Below are positions 5,192-12,449 of a stretch of 12,460 nucleotides of DNA, piece after piece. The stretch comes from an uncultured Eubacteriales bacterium. Its GTDB lineage: Bacteria; Bacillota; Clostridia; Oscillospirales; CAG-272. Both the position numbers and the translations under genes were made by a program. The notes below the pieces were generated by a model. It saw only the letters and a program-made list of their open reading frames with translations, had not been told where the DNA came from and ran no database searches. Each line of letters begins with the position of its first letter. Position 1 is the first letter of the stretch. The stretch spans positions 1-12,460 of the forward strand of contig CAKSVM010000089.1 in NCBI GenBank assembly GCA_934503195.1. Direction: 5' to 3'.

Positions 5192-6670
5192 ATGAACAAA
5201 AAACGTATAATCTGCGCGATTCTCTTATTTTCGATGCTCGCGGCAACCGCCTGCGGCGGCGAGACGACGGCAAACGACGAGACGACGACATCCTCCGTCA
5301 CGACTGACGAGGTGACGACCGAGGCCTCGGAGTATTCAAAGCCGTCGGTGAGATACGACGGGCAGACCGTCACGATAGCCTCCTACAGCTATTCGAGCGG
5401 CCAGGTGATCAACAGCTACAATATTCTCCTCGACGAGGAAAACGGTGATTTCATCAACGACGCGATCGTCGAGCGCAACCGCAGGGTCGAGGAAGAACTC
5501 GGCGTAAAGCTTGAACTCTACGCGCTGACAGGAGACGACCGTGGAAACACGAACAGACTCCAGCAGTCGATTTTAGCCGGAGACGACGAATTCGACTTCG
5601 CGCTGACGATGAACGCCGGACTCGCGACGATGCTGACGACCGACGGAATGCTCGTCGATCTCAACTCGGTGAAGACTCTCGATCTCACCCACTCGTGGTG
5701 GAATCAGCACGCGAACTATGAATACACGCTCTACGGCAAACAGCTGACCGCTGTCGGCGATATCTGCTTCTTCAACATCGCCGCGCCGATCGTCAATTAC
5801 TTTTCAAAGGAGCTTGTCGAACGCTATAAGCTCGACGATCCGTATAAGCTCGTCTATGACGGCAAGTGGACGGTCGATGTGATGAAAAAGATGGCTACCG
5901 AGGTCGCGTCGGATCTCAACGGAAACCAGAAAGTCGATGACGCCGATCAGTTCGGTCTGGCCGGGGAAACCGATTCGCTCGGCTACTTCCTGATGGGCGC
6001 GGGAGTCAGACTCTCCGAGCACGAAAAGAACGGCGAAATAAAGGCGACGCTCAACAGCGAACGGACGATTACGCTTATCGAAAAGCTGGTCCCATTCTTC
6101 TGTGACGACAGTCTCGTGCGCTTCTTAAACCGCACAGAAAAGACCTACACGAGCGTCTTCACCGAGTATTTCGAGCCGAAGCTCGGACTCAACGAGATAC
6201 TTTTCTATTCGAATCAGCTGCTTGTCGCGCTCAACCTCAGAGCGAACGAAGCCGATTTCGGAGTTCTGCCGCTGGCGAAATACGACGAGTCGCAGGAGGA
6301 TTACATAAGCTTCGCGAACACTTGGTGGTCGGATCACCTTGTGATTCCGGCGACGAACACGAACCTTGACCGCACGGGTCATGTGATCGAGACCATGGGA
6401 TATTACGCGCAGCAGCTGATCGTCCCGGCTTTCATCGACACTACGGTTCTTGGTAAATCAGTTCGTGACGAGGATTCGGCGAACATGATAAAGCTCATCC
6501 GTGAAACGCAGACCTTTGATATCGCGTACATCTTCAACTGGGGCGGAATCCGCTCGATATTCACTACCCTCATGTATTCGAAATCGACCGATTTCGCGTC
6601 GAAATACGCCGGAATCGAGAATTCTATCGCTGACGCACTCGCCAAAACCGAAGAACAGCTCAAAGGCTGA
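5192..6670 (+). CDS. Extracellular solute-binding lipoprotein, ABC sugar-uptake type
   Basis: This 492-residue protein is probably a lipoprotein that captures a sugar or oligosaccharide for an ABC importer encoded elsewhere. It has a signal peptide with lipobox ATAC (Cys21), a Thr/Glu-rich linker (24-50) and a large binding domain. HSWW (167-170), DGKWT (223-227) and DESQE (365-369) match motifs of the first lipoprotein in order, so the two are paralogues. DLNGNQKVDDAD (241-252) has the spacing of an EF-hand-like calcium loop (Asp241, Asn243, Asn245, Asp249, Asp252), known from this binding-protein superfamily. GGAAGGG lies 8 bases before the ATG. It is divergent from an AraC gene and has no permease or ATPase partner beside it. 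A different polysaccharide-derived ligand or a sensing role are alternatives. Confidence 0.86.
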   Translation: MNKKRIICAILLFSMLAATACGGETTANDETTTSSVTTDEVTTEASEYSKPSVRYDGQTVTIASYSYSSGQVINSYNILLDEENGDFINDAIVERNRRVEEELGVKLELYALTGDDRGNTNRLQQSILAGDDEFDFALTMNAGLATMLTTDGMLVDLNSVKTLDLTHSWWNQHANYEYTLYGKQLTAVGDICFFNIAAPIVNYFSKELVERYKLDDPYKLVYDGKWTVDVMKKMATEVASDLNGNQKVDDADQFGLAGETDSLGYFLMGAGVRLSEHEKNGEIKATLNSERTITLIEKLVPFFCDDSLVRFLNRTEKTYTSVFTEYFEPKLGLNEILFYSNQLLVALNLRANEADFGVLPLAKYDESQEDYISFANTWWSDHLVIPATNTNLDRTGHVIETMGYYAQQLIVPAFIDTTVLGKSVRDEDSANMIKLIRETQTFDIAYIFNWGGIRSIFTTLMYSKSTDFASKYAGIENSIADALAKTEEQLKG

Positions 6671-6693
6671 TACGAAAGTCGTCAGAATGACTA

Positions 6694-6722
6694 TTGACTT
6701 TTTGACAAAAGTATGATATAAT
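6694..6722 (+). promoter_or_regulatory. Promoter of the DUF554 / hydrolase operon
   Basis: TTGACT (6694-6699), 17 bp, TATAAT (6717-6722). A second TTGACA at 6702-6707 is only 9 bp from the -10 and cannot act with it. The predicted transcript start is near 6729, inside the left arm of an inverted repeat. Confidence 0.75.
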
Positions 6723-6723
6723 T

Positions 6724-6754
6724 ATCACGGCGGTGAAAATTTTCCCGCCGTGAT
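6724..6754. promoter_or_regulatory. Long inverted repeat at the operon transcript start
   Basis: ATCACGGCGG (6724-6733) and CCGCCGTGAT (6745-6754) are perfect 10-bp arms. The centre contains GAAAATTTTC (6735-6744), itself a palindrome, so nearly all of the 31 bases are paired with one unpaired base. It starts right after the -10. It could be a repressor operator, or form a leader RNA hairpin just upstream of the ribosome binding region of the DUF554 gene. There is no proper U-run, so a terminator is unlikely. Confidence 0.6.
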
Positions 6755-6777
6755 TCTGTTTTGGGAAAAGAAAAGCA

Positions 6778-7500
6778 ATGTTTGGACTTGGCACAATTAT
6801 AAATTCGGCCGCGATTATCGTCGGCGGCCTTGGCGGACTTCTGTTCGGAAAGGCTCTGAAACCGCGGCTTTCCTCGGCGATGACCTTCGTTATGGGACTC
6901 TCTACGACCTTCATTGGCGGCGCGGGAGTCGTTTCGGGGATGCTCCGCTTTGAGGATGGAAAATTTTCGACCGGGGGATCGATGATTCTCATCTTCTCGC
7001 TCGTCTCAGGTACGCTTGTCGGCGAGCTTATCAATATCGACCGCGGCTGTGAAAGACTCGGCGAATGGCTCAAAAAACGCTCGGGAAGCCGGGATTCGCG
7101 ATTTGTCAACGCCTTCGTCACGGCTTCGATGACGGTCTGCATCGGCGCGATGGCGGTCATCGGCTCGATTAACGACGGGATTCATGGCGATATTTCGGTG
7201 CTGGTGACAAAATCGGTGCTCGATTTCATGATAATCGTGATCATGGCGGCGTCGATGGGCGTCGGATGCGTGTTTTCCGCGCTTCCGGTCTTCGTTTTCC
7301 AAGGGAGTGTGACGCTGCTTTCGCGCTTTCTGGAGCCGGTAATGACCGAGGCGGCGACGGCCGATCTTTCGCTCGTCGGCTCCGCGCTGATCTTCTGCGT
7401 CGGTCTGAATCTCGCGTTTGACAAAAAGATAAAGGTCGGGAATATGCTCCCCGCGCTGATTTTCGCGGTGGTTTTCGCGTTCGTCCCGGCGTTTGGATGA
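6778..7500 (+). CDS. DUF554-family integral membrane protein
   Basis: This 240-residue protein has about seven hydrophobic segments and belongs to the DUF554 family (E. coli YqgA, B. subtilis YdfK), whose role, perhaps transport, is not established. It opens with a glycine-rich helix GLGTIINSAAIIVGGLGG (3-20). A central segment carries the family motif GSINDGIHGD, followed by VTKSVLDF; two final helices precede the C terminus. Length and motif order match the family. The ATG at 6778 has only a weak purine-rich stretch upstream (GGGAAAAG). The transcript probably begins near 6729 with a strong hairpin in the leader. The alpha/beta hydrolase gene follows 18 bases after its stop, so the two are probably cotranscribed, although no functional link is known. 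Confidence 0.85.
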   Translation: MFGLGTIINSAAIIVGGLGGLLFGKALKPRLSSAMTFVMGLSTTFIGGAGVVSGMLRFEDGKFSTGGSMILIFSLVSGTLVGELINIDRGCERLGEWLKKRSGSRDSRFVNAFVTASMTVCIGAMAVIGSINDGIHGDISVLVTKSVLDFMIIVIMAASMGVGCVFSALPVFVFQGSVTLLSRFLEPVMTEAATADLSLVGSALIFCVGLNLAFDKKIKVGNMLPALIFAVVFAFVPAFG

Positions 7501-7518
7501 AGCTTTCGGAGGGTGACT

Positions 7519-8367
7519 TTGAAACGGATGATTTTAATTCTTCTCGCGGCGATGACACTGATTTTCGCGTCCTGCGGCGAGACGGCGGCTCTGGCCGAGA
7601 TTCCGTCAGGCGGCGTCGTTTACAAAACGGTCGGCGAAAGGGAGCTGAAGCTAGAGTTCCTCGCTCCGACCGGGCTTAAACGGAAGAGTCCGGCCGTGAT
7701 CGTGCTTCACGGCGGCGGATGGGTCTCTGGGACGCCCGAGGACTTCACGCGCGATTTTTCGCTCCTCTGCGACGCTCTGCGCAGTGCCGGGGTCATGGTG
7801 ATCCCGGTTGAGTACCGCTTAGCTGGCGGCGGCGGTGGCTGGCGGAACTGCCTTGACGACTGCGAGGACGCGCTGAGCTTTATTTGCGAAAACGCGCGGG
7901 ATTATGGAATCGATCCCGAAAATATCGGAGTAATCGGCTATTCTGCGGGCGGTCAGCTCGCGCTGATGACGGCGATCGAGACGCGGAATCAGGTGAAATA
8001 CTGCGTCTCGATGTCGGGTCCGACCTGCCTTTCGGTCAATTCCGAGAGTCCGTTCTACTCGGAATCGCTTGATTATTATCTCGAAATGATTTTCCCGGCC
8101 GACGACCACATCGGGATGTATCAGGCGAGTCCGGTGATCCGGGTCAACCGCCGCTGTCAGTCTGAATTTCTGCTCGTCTACGGAACCGGCGACAAGGTCG
8201 TGCTTCCGGCTCATGCCGAGACCTTCCTTCGCGAGGTCGACACCTTCGGAATCCCGGCCGAACTGCTTGAATTCGACGGGCTGACGCATTCCTATACGGC
8301 TTTTCCGGACTTTCCGGAGCTTTGCCGCGAGGTGGCGTCAAAGGTCGCGTCGAAGCTCTGCGCGTGA
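7519..8367 (+). CDS. Alpha/beta hydrolase (esterase/lipase type), probable lipoprotein
   Basis: This 282-residue enzyme is probably a surface-anchored carboxylesterase. A TTG start at 7519 is preferred: GGAGG lies 6 bases upstream and the product then begins MKRMILILLAAMTL, a compact signal peptide ending FASC with Cys19 as the likely lipidated residue. The in-frame GTG at 7513 directly abuts GGAGG. The hydrolase core (about 35-280) shows the oxyanion motif HGGGW (64-68) of the hormone-sensitive lipase/BD-FAE group. The nucleophile elbow is GYSAGG with Ser142; the probable acid is Asp225 in GTGDK and the base His257 in THSY. All triad residues are present. A glycine run (103-107) lies in the cap region. 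Substrate unknown: acetylated sugars, aryl or short-chain esters are typical for the family. It is the second gene of the operon and is followed by a terminator. Confidence 0.85.
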   Translation: MKRMILILLAAMTLIFASCGETAALAEIPSGGVVYKTVGERELKLEFLAPTGLKRKSPAVIVLHGGGWVSGTPEDFTRDFSLLCDALRSAGVMVIPVEYRLAGGGGGWRNCLDDCEDALSFICENARDYGIDPENIGVIGYSAGGQLALMTAIETRNQVKYCVSMSGPTCLSVNSESPFYSESLDYYLEMIFPADDHIGMYQASPVIRVNRRCQSEFLLVYGTGDKVVLPAHAETFLREVDTFGIPAELLEFDGLTHSYTAFPDFPELCREVASKVASKLCA

Positions 8368-8392
8368 TTTTTCGCGGAGTCTGTCTTGAATT

Positions 8393-8414
8393 ACACTGAT
8401 TTATTAGTGTTTTT
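8393..8414 (+). terminator. Intrinsic terminator after the hydrolase gene
   Basis: ACACTGAT (8393-8400) pairs with ATTAGTGT (8403-8410), including one G-U pair, followed by TTTT. The stem is AT-rich and moderate in strength. It abuts the -35 of the next promoter. Confidence 0.6.
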
Positions 8415-8415
8415 C

Positions 8416-8444
8416 TTGACAGCTCCGTTTTTTTGTGGTATAAT
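8416..8444 (+). promoter_or_regulatory. Sigma-A promoter of the ECF transporter operon
   Basis: TTGACA (8416-8421), 17 bp, TATAAT (8439-8444): a perfect consensus 33 bases before the yfcE start. The leader is far too short for a vitamin riboswitch. Confidence 0.88.
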
Positions 8445-8477
8445 ATTCTGAGAAATATCTGAAAGGAAATTTGATTT

Positions 8478-9023
8478 ATGAAACTTATGATCGCTTCCGA
8501 TATTCACGGCTCGGCTTTCTGGTGCGAAAAGCTCCTTGAGGCTTACAAAACCGAGGCTCCCGACCGTTTTCTGCTGCTCGGCGACCTCCTCTATCACGGC
8601 CCGCGCAACGATCTTCCAGACGGTTACGCGCCGAAAAAGGTGATTCCGATGCTGAACGGCCTCAAAAACGAACTGATCTGCGTCCGCGGAAACTGCGAGG
8701 CCGAGGTCGATCAGATGGTGCTTGAATTCCCGGTGCTGGCTGACTTTTCGATGCTTTTCGCGAACGGCCGGACGATCTACGCGACGCACGGACATCACCA
8801 TTCGTTCGACAATCTCCCGCCGCTCAGATCGGGCGACATCTTCCTTCAGGGTCACACACACGTGCCGAAACGCGTGGAGGCTGACGGAATTCTCTGCCTT
8901 AATCCCGGATCGGTTTCGATTCCGAAGGAAAATTCGCCGCACAGCTACATGATCTTCGACGAGAGCGGCTTTGTCTGGAAGTCGCTCGATAACGGCGAAG
9001 TCTACATGGAATGCGGACTTTGA
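8478..9023 (+). CDS. yfcE: YfcE-like metallophosphoesterase
   Basis: This 181-residue cytoplasmic phosphodiesterase is of the YfcE/MJ0936 type, a dinuclear metal hydrolase (often manganese) active on phosphodiester bonds; its natural substrate is unsettled. All metal-binding motifs are in order: DIH (Asp8, His10), GD (Asp36), GNCE (Asn72), HGHH (His104, His106) and GHTH (His126, His128), followed by the family's NPGS turn (142-145). Length matches E. coli YfcE (about 184). AAGGAAA upstream gives the ribosome binding site. It is the first gene of the operon from a consensus promoter, and the ATG of ecfT lies 13 bases inside its end, which implies translational coupling. Its link with an ECF importer is not a well-known pairing and may reflect either processing of the imported compound or simple co-expression. 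Confidence 0.92.
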   Translation: MKLMIASDIHGSAFWCEKLLEAYKTEAPDRFLLLGDLLYHGPRNDLPDGYAPKKVIPMLNGLKNELICVRGNCEAEVDQMVLEFPVLADFSMLFANGRTIYATHGHHHSFDNLPPLRSGDIFLQGHTHVPKRVEADGILCLNPGSVSIPKENSPHSYMIFDESGFVWKSLDNGEVYMECGL

Positions 9024-9889
9024 GGGATTCTGACGCCTTCGGGGAGCTTCATCCGGCGGTCGGATTTCTGTTTTTCGCGCTGGTGATCTGGATTTCGATG
9101 ACGGTTTCGCATCCGTTAATCCTCGCTTTGTCGCTTTTTTCGGGGATTTTCTACCTTTCGCGCGCGTTTCCCGGGGAATTACGGCCGACGATGCGGCTGA
9201 CGATTCCGCTCGCGCTTTTCGGCGCGGTGATAAATCCGCTTTTTTCGCACGAGGGCGCGACGATTCTGACCTATTTTCCGGACGGGAATCCGCTGACTTT
9301 CGAGTCGATAATCTGCGGAATCTCGTCCGCGCTGACGCTTTCGGCGGCGATTGTGTGGTTTTCGGCGGCGCGGAAGGTTATGACAACCGACAAATTCGTC
9401 TGGCTTTTCGGGCGGATCGCGCCCGCGCTTAGTCTGGTTTTCTCGATGACGCTGAGATTCGTGCCGAGATTCTGTGACCGGATCCGCGAATCGTTCGCGG
9501 CTGAGAGTCTGGTTTCCGGGAAGAATTCCGGAAAGCTTGGAACGGCGAAAACGGCGATTTCTGTTATCTCCGGCTCGGTGACGTGGGCGATCGAGAGCTC
9601 GCTCACGGCGGCCGACAGCATGAAAAGCCGCGGATACGGTCTTCCCGGGCGAACGGCATACACGAACTATTCGCTGCTCTCGCGCGATATCCGGATGCTG
9701 ATTTTTCTCGGCGCGACCGGGATCTTTGTGCTTTCGGGGCAGATCTGCGGCGGGTTTTACTGGAGATTTTATCCGACGGCGCGGTCGGTGGAGTTTGGCG
9801 CGTTTCCGGTTTTCTTCGCGATTTCCTTTTTCGCGCTGTCGCTGACTCCGGCGATTTTTGATATTCTCGCCGATCGGCGTTGGAGGTGA
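9011..9889 (+). CDS. ecfT: ECF transporter transmembrane component EcfT
   Basis: This 292-residue membrane protein is the T (coupling) subunit of an energy-coupling-factor importer. It passes ATPase movement to the substrate-binding component. Several hydrophobic segments are clear: about 17-50, 64-78, 98-118, 181-197, 227-246 and 264-280. The family's loop NPLFSHEG (75-82) and the C-terminal coupling motif SRGYG (206-210), which docks on the ATPases, are visible. The first Ala-Arg-Gly-type coupling motif, expected near 163-170 (AAESLVSG), lacks its arginine. The ATG at 9011 overlaps yfcE by 13 bases; a TTG at 9020 is a possible alternative. The ATPase/S fusion gene starts 6 bases after its stop, so they form one complex. 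The family call is firm. Confidence 0.9.
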   Translation: MRTLRDSDAFGELHPAVGFLFFALVIWISMTVSHPLILALSLFSGIFYLSRAFPGELRPTMRLTIPLALFGAVINPLFSHEGATILTYFPDGNPLTFESIICGISSALTLSAAIVWFSAARKVMTTDKFVWLFGRIAPALSLVFSMTLRFVPRFCDRIRESFAAESLVSGKNSGKLGTAKTAISVISGSVTWAIESSLTAADSMKSRGYGLPGRTAYTNYSLLSRDIRMLIFLGATGIFVLSGQICGGFYWRFYPTARSVEFGAFPVFFAISFFALSLTPAIFDILADRRWR

Positions 9890-9895
9890 GGTTCT

Positions 9896-12430
9896 GTGAA
9901 CAAGCTTGCGGTCGAGTCGCTCGGATTTATGTATCCCGGCGGCGCGAAGGTGCTTTCGGACGTGAATTTTACGCTTGACGAGGGGGATTTTCTCCTTCTG
10001 TGCGGCGTGTCGGGGAGCGGAAAATCGACGCTTCTTCGCGCCGTGAAGCCGTCGCTTACGCCGCGCGGGGAGCTTTTCGGGCGGATTTTGCTCGACGGCG
10101 TCGACGTGCGGACGCTTACGCCGCGCGAAATGGCGGGGCGGATCGGATTTGTGGCGCAGAGTCCGGATGATCAGATCGTGACCGACAGGGTGTGGCACGA
10201 GCTGGCGTTCGGGCTTGAAAGTCTGGGAGCCGCGCCGGACGAAATCCGGAAGCGGACGGCCGAGATGGCGTCGTTTTTCGGGATCCGCGACTGGTTTCAC
10301 AGGGACGTTTCGGAGCTTTCGGGCGGACAGAAGCAGATTCTGACGCTGGCGTCGGTGATGACGCTCCGGCCGGAGCTTCTGATTCTCGACGAGCCGGCGT
10401 CGCAGCTCGACCCGATCGCGGCGGCCGATCTGATTTCCGCGCTCGGGCGGATAAACCGCGAGCTCGGGACGACGATCATCGTCACCGATCACCGTCCGGA
10501 GGACGCGTTCGCCTTCGCGAATAAGCTCGCGATTCTCGATTCGGGGAGACTTTCGGCGTTCGGAAGCCCTTCGGAGGTCGGGAAGATTCTCTTCGAAAAC
10601 AAAAGCGATTCGTTCGGCGTAATGCCGGCGGCGGCGCGGATCTGGGCGGGAGTCGGGCTTTTTGAGTGTCCGGTGACGGTAAAGGACGGGCGGAAATGGC
10701 TTTCCGAGGTCGCGTCGGCGCGCGGGCTTCTGCCGGTTCCGGAGAAAAAAACGGATTCCGTCGGGCGCGAAACTGTGCTTTCGGCCGACGAGATCAGCTA
10801 CAGATATGAAAGAAAGCTCCCGGACGTTGTGAAGGGGCTTTCGCTTGAACTCGGGCGCGGGGAATTTCTGGCGGTTCTGGGGCCGAACGGAAGCGGAAAA
10901 TCGACGACGCTGAAGCTTCTCGCGGGGATTTTCGAGCCGTGGGAAGGGAAGATTTCGCGCGGCGGGCGTGTCGGGTTTCTGCCGCAGGATCCGAAGCTGC
11001 TGCTTTTGCGTGACAGTGTGCGTGAGGAGCTGTGCGCGGACAGAGCCGGGAATTTTCCGGAGATTGTGAGGCTTTGCGGGCTTGACGGGCTTCTCGACCG
11101 GCATCCGTACGATCTTTCGGGCGGCGAGCGGCAGCGGGTCGCTCTGGCGAAGGTTCTGCTTTCGGATCCGGACGTTCTGCTGCTCGACGAGCCGACGCGC
11201 GGACTTGACGCGTCGTTCCGAAGGGTTCTGGCGTCGATTCTCGGCGAGCTGAAATCGCGCGGGAAGTCGATTCTCGCGGTGAGCCACGACACCGAGTTCT
11301 GCGCGGATTACGCCGACAGGTGCGCGCTTTTCTTTGATGGGCGGATTGTCTCGGAGGGGAGTCCGCGCGGATTTTTCAGCGGGATGAGCTATTACACGAC
11401 TCCGGCGAGGAGGATCGCGGGGGAGCTTTGCGGCGCGGTGACGGTCGGCGAGGTGATTCTGGCCTGCGGCGGCGAGGTGCCGGAAGTTCCGGAGAGTCCG
11501 CGCGGGGGTGACGCAAAGGCGGCTGTCGATTTGAGAAAAAAGCTTCCGGCATGGCGGCGGATTGTCGGCGCGTGCGGGGTGATTTCGGCGGCTGTGAGCT
11601 TTATTCTGGCTCTCCGGACGATTGATTTTACGGATGTCGGGTCGCTCGGGAAAGGAAATTTCGCGCTGACGACAGCCTTCATTCTCTCGCTTATAGTGGC
11701 GGTATGCGGATTCGGGCTCGGAGAAAAGCGTTCCCCGCGGGTGAAGCGTGAATCGGGGAAGCTTTCGTGGCGGTCGATGATCGCGGCGGCGGTTTTACTC
11801 GCGCTGGCGCCGATCACCGTGATTTTCGGGACGGGACTGAAGTTTTCGCGGAGCTATTATGTGATTTCGCTTACGGTAGCGGCTGAGTGTCTTTTACCGT
11901 TTTTTGTGATTTTTGAGGGGAAGAAGCCGTCGGCGCGGGAGATTTCGCTTATCGCGTCGCTCTGCGCGCTCGGAGTTGCGGGGCGGGCGGCGTTCTTCAT
12001 GTTTCCGCAGTTCAAGCCGGTGCTGGCTCTGACGGTGATTGTCGGGGCGGCACTCGGGTGCGAGCGGGGATTTCTGGTCGGGGCGATGACGATGCTGATT
12101 TCGAACGTACTCTTTTCGCAGGGGCCGTGGACGCCGTGGCAGATGCTCGCGATGGGGCTTTGTGGATTCTTCGCGGGGATAATCTTCCGGCGGGGGTATT
12201 CGCGGGTCGGGCTGATGATTTACGGCGGGCTTTCGGCGGTGATTTTATACGGCGGGATCATGAATTTCGCGTCGGCGGTGATCTGGCAGTCGGAGCCGTC
12301 AATCGGGACGATACTGGCCTACTACGCGACGGGGATTCCGATGGATCTCGTTCACGCGGCGGCGACGGTGCTGTTTCTCTTTATCGCGGGGGACGCGATG
12401 ATGAGGAAGCTTGAACGGGTTTTGAGGTGA
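9896..12430 (+). CDS. Fused ECF transporter: two ATPase domains plus S component
   Basis: This 844-residue protein carries three ECF subunits in one chain. ATPase 1 (about 1-235) has Walker A GVSGSGKST (37-45), Gln88, signature LSGGQ (141-145), Walker B LILDEP (162-167) and switch His199. ATPase 2 (about 293-500) has GPNGSGKST (329-337), Gln364, LSGGE (407-411), LLLDEP (428-433) and His464. Both sites keep all catalytic residues. After a linker (about 500-552) come roughly four membrane helices (555-673). The S component follows, beginning at 682 and containing QGPWTPWQM (742-750). Its first helix has alanines at 687, 691, 695 and 699, the AxxxA pattern S proteins use to contact EcfT. The GTG start follows GGAGGTGAGG. 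With EcfT it forms a complete importer. The substrate, a vitamin or similar micronutrient, cannot be named. Confidence 0.9.
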   Translation: MNKLAVESLGFMYPGGAKVLSDVNFTLDEGDFLLLCGVSGSGKSTLLRAVKPSLTPRGELFGRILLDGVDVRTLTPREMAGRIGFVAQSPDDQIVTDRVWHELAFGLESLGAAPDEIRKRTAEMASFFGIRDWFHRDVSELSGGQKQILTLASVMTLRPELLILDEPASQLDPIAAADLISALGRINRELGTTIIVTDHRPEDAFAFANKLAILDSGRLSAFGSPSEVGKILFENKSDSFGVMPAAARIWAGVGLFECPVTVKDGRKWLSEVASARGLLPVPEKKTDSVGRETVLSADEISYRYERKLPDVVKGLSLELGRGEFLAVLGPNGSGKSTTLKLLAGIFEPWEGKISRGGRVGFLPQDPKLLLLRDSVREELCADRAGNFPEIVRLCGLDGLLDRHPYDLSGGERQRVALAKVLLSDPDVLLLDEPTRGLDASFRRVLASILGELKSRGKSILAVSHDTEFCADYADRCALFFDGRIVSEGSPRGFFSGMSYYTTPARRIAGELCGAVTVGEVILACGGEVPEVPESPRGGDAKAAVDLRKKLPAWRRIVGACGVISAAVSFILALRTIDFTDVGSLGKGNFALTTAFILSLIVAVCGFGLGEKRSPRVKRESGKLSWRSMIAAAVLLALAPITVIFGTGLKFSRSYYVISLTVAAECLLPFFVIFEGKKPSAREISLIASLCALGVAGRAAFFMFPQFKPVLALTVIVGAALGCERGFLVGAMTMLISNVLFSQGPWTPWQMLAMGLCGFFAGIIFRRGYSRVGLMIYGGLSAVILYGGIMNFASAVIWQSEPSIGTILAYYATGIPMDLVHAAATVLFLFIAGDAMMRKLERVLR

Positions 12431-12449
12431 GCGGCCGAAGGCCGCTCAC
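12427..12449 (+). terminator. Strong hairpin at the end of the ECF operon, possible terminator
   Basis: GTGAGCGGCC (12427-12436) pairs perfectly with GGCCGCTCAC (12440-12449) around a GAA loop; the stop codon lies inside the left arm. The bases after it are not U-rich, so it is not a classical intrinsic terminator. It could be a transcript-end stabiliser or one copy of a dispersed GC-rich repeat. The window ends 11 bases later. Confidence 0.5.

Noticed and set aside
6675..6701. Possible terminator after the second lipoprotein gene (AAAGTC pairing with GACTTT)
   Set aside because: The stem is interrupted and weak, the U-run is short, and the right arm is better explained as the -35 region of the next promoter.
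6702..6707. Second TTGACA before the DUF554 gene
   Set aside because: It is only 9 bp from the -10; TTGACT at 6694 has the correct 17-bp spacing.
7819..8289. 156-residue minus-strand open frame
   Set aside because: Antisense to the alpha/beta hydrolase gene, whose catalytic triad is intact.
8445..8477. Vitamin riboswitch before the ECF operon
   Set aside because: The leader between the predicted transcript start and yfcE is about 25 bases, too short for any known riboswitch.
8391..8942. 183-residue minus-strand open frame
   Set aside because: Antisense to yfcE and its promoter; no ribosome binding site or domain seen.
9179..11287. 702-residue open frame on the minus strand
   Set aside because: It lies antisense to ecfT and the ATPase fusion, is dominated by Arg, Pro and Lys, has no recognisable domain, and arises from the codon bias of the GC-rich real genes.
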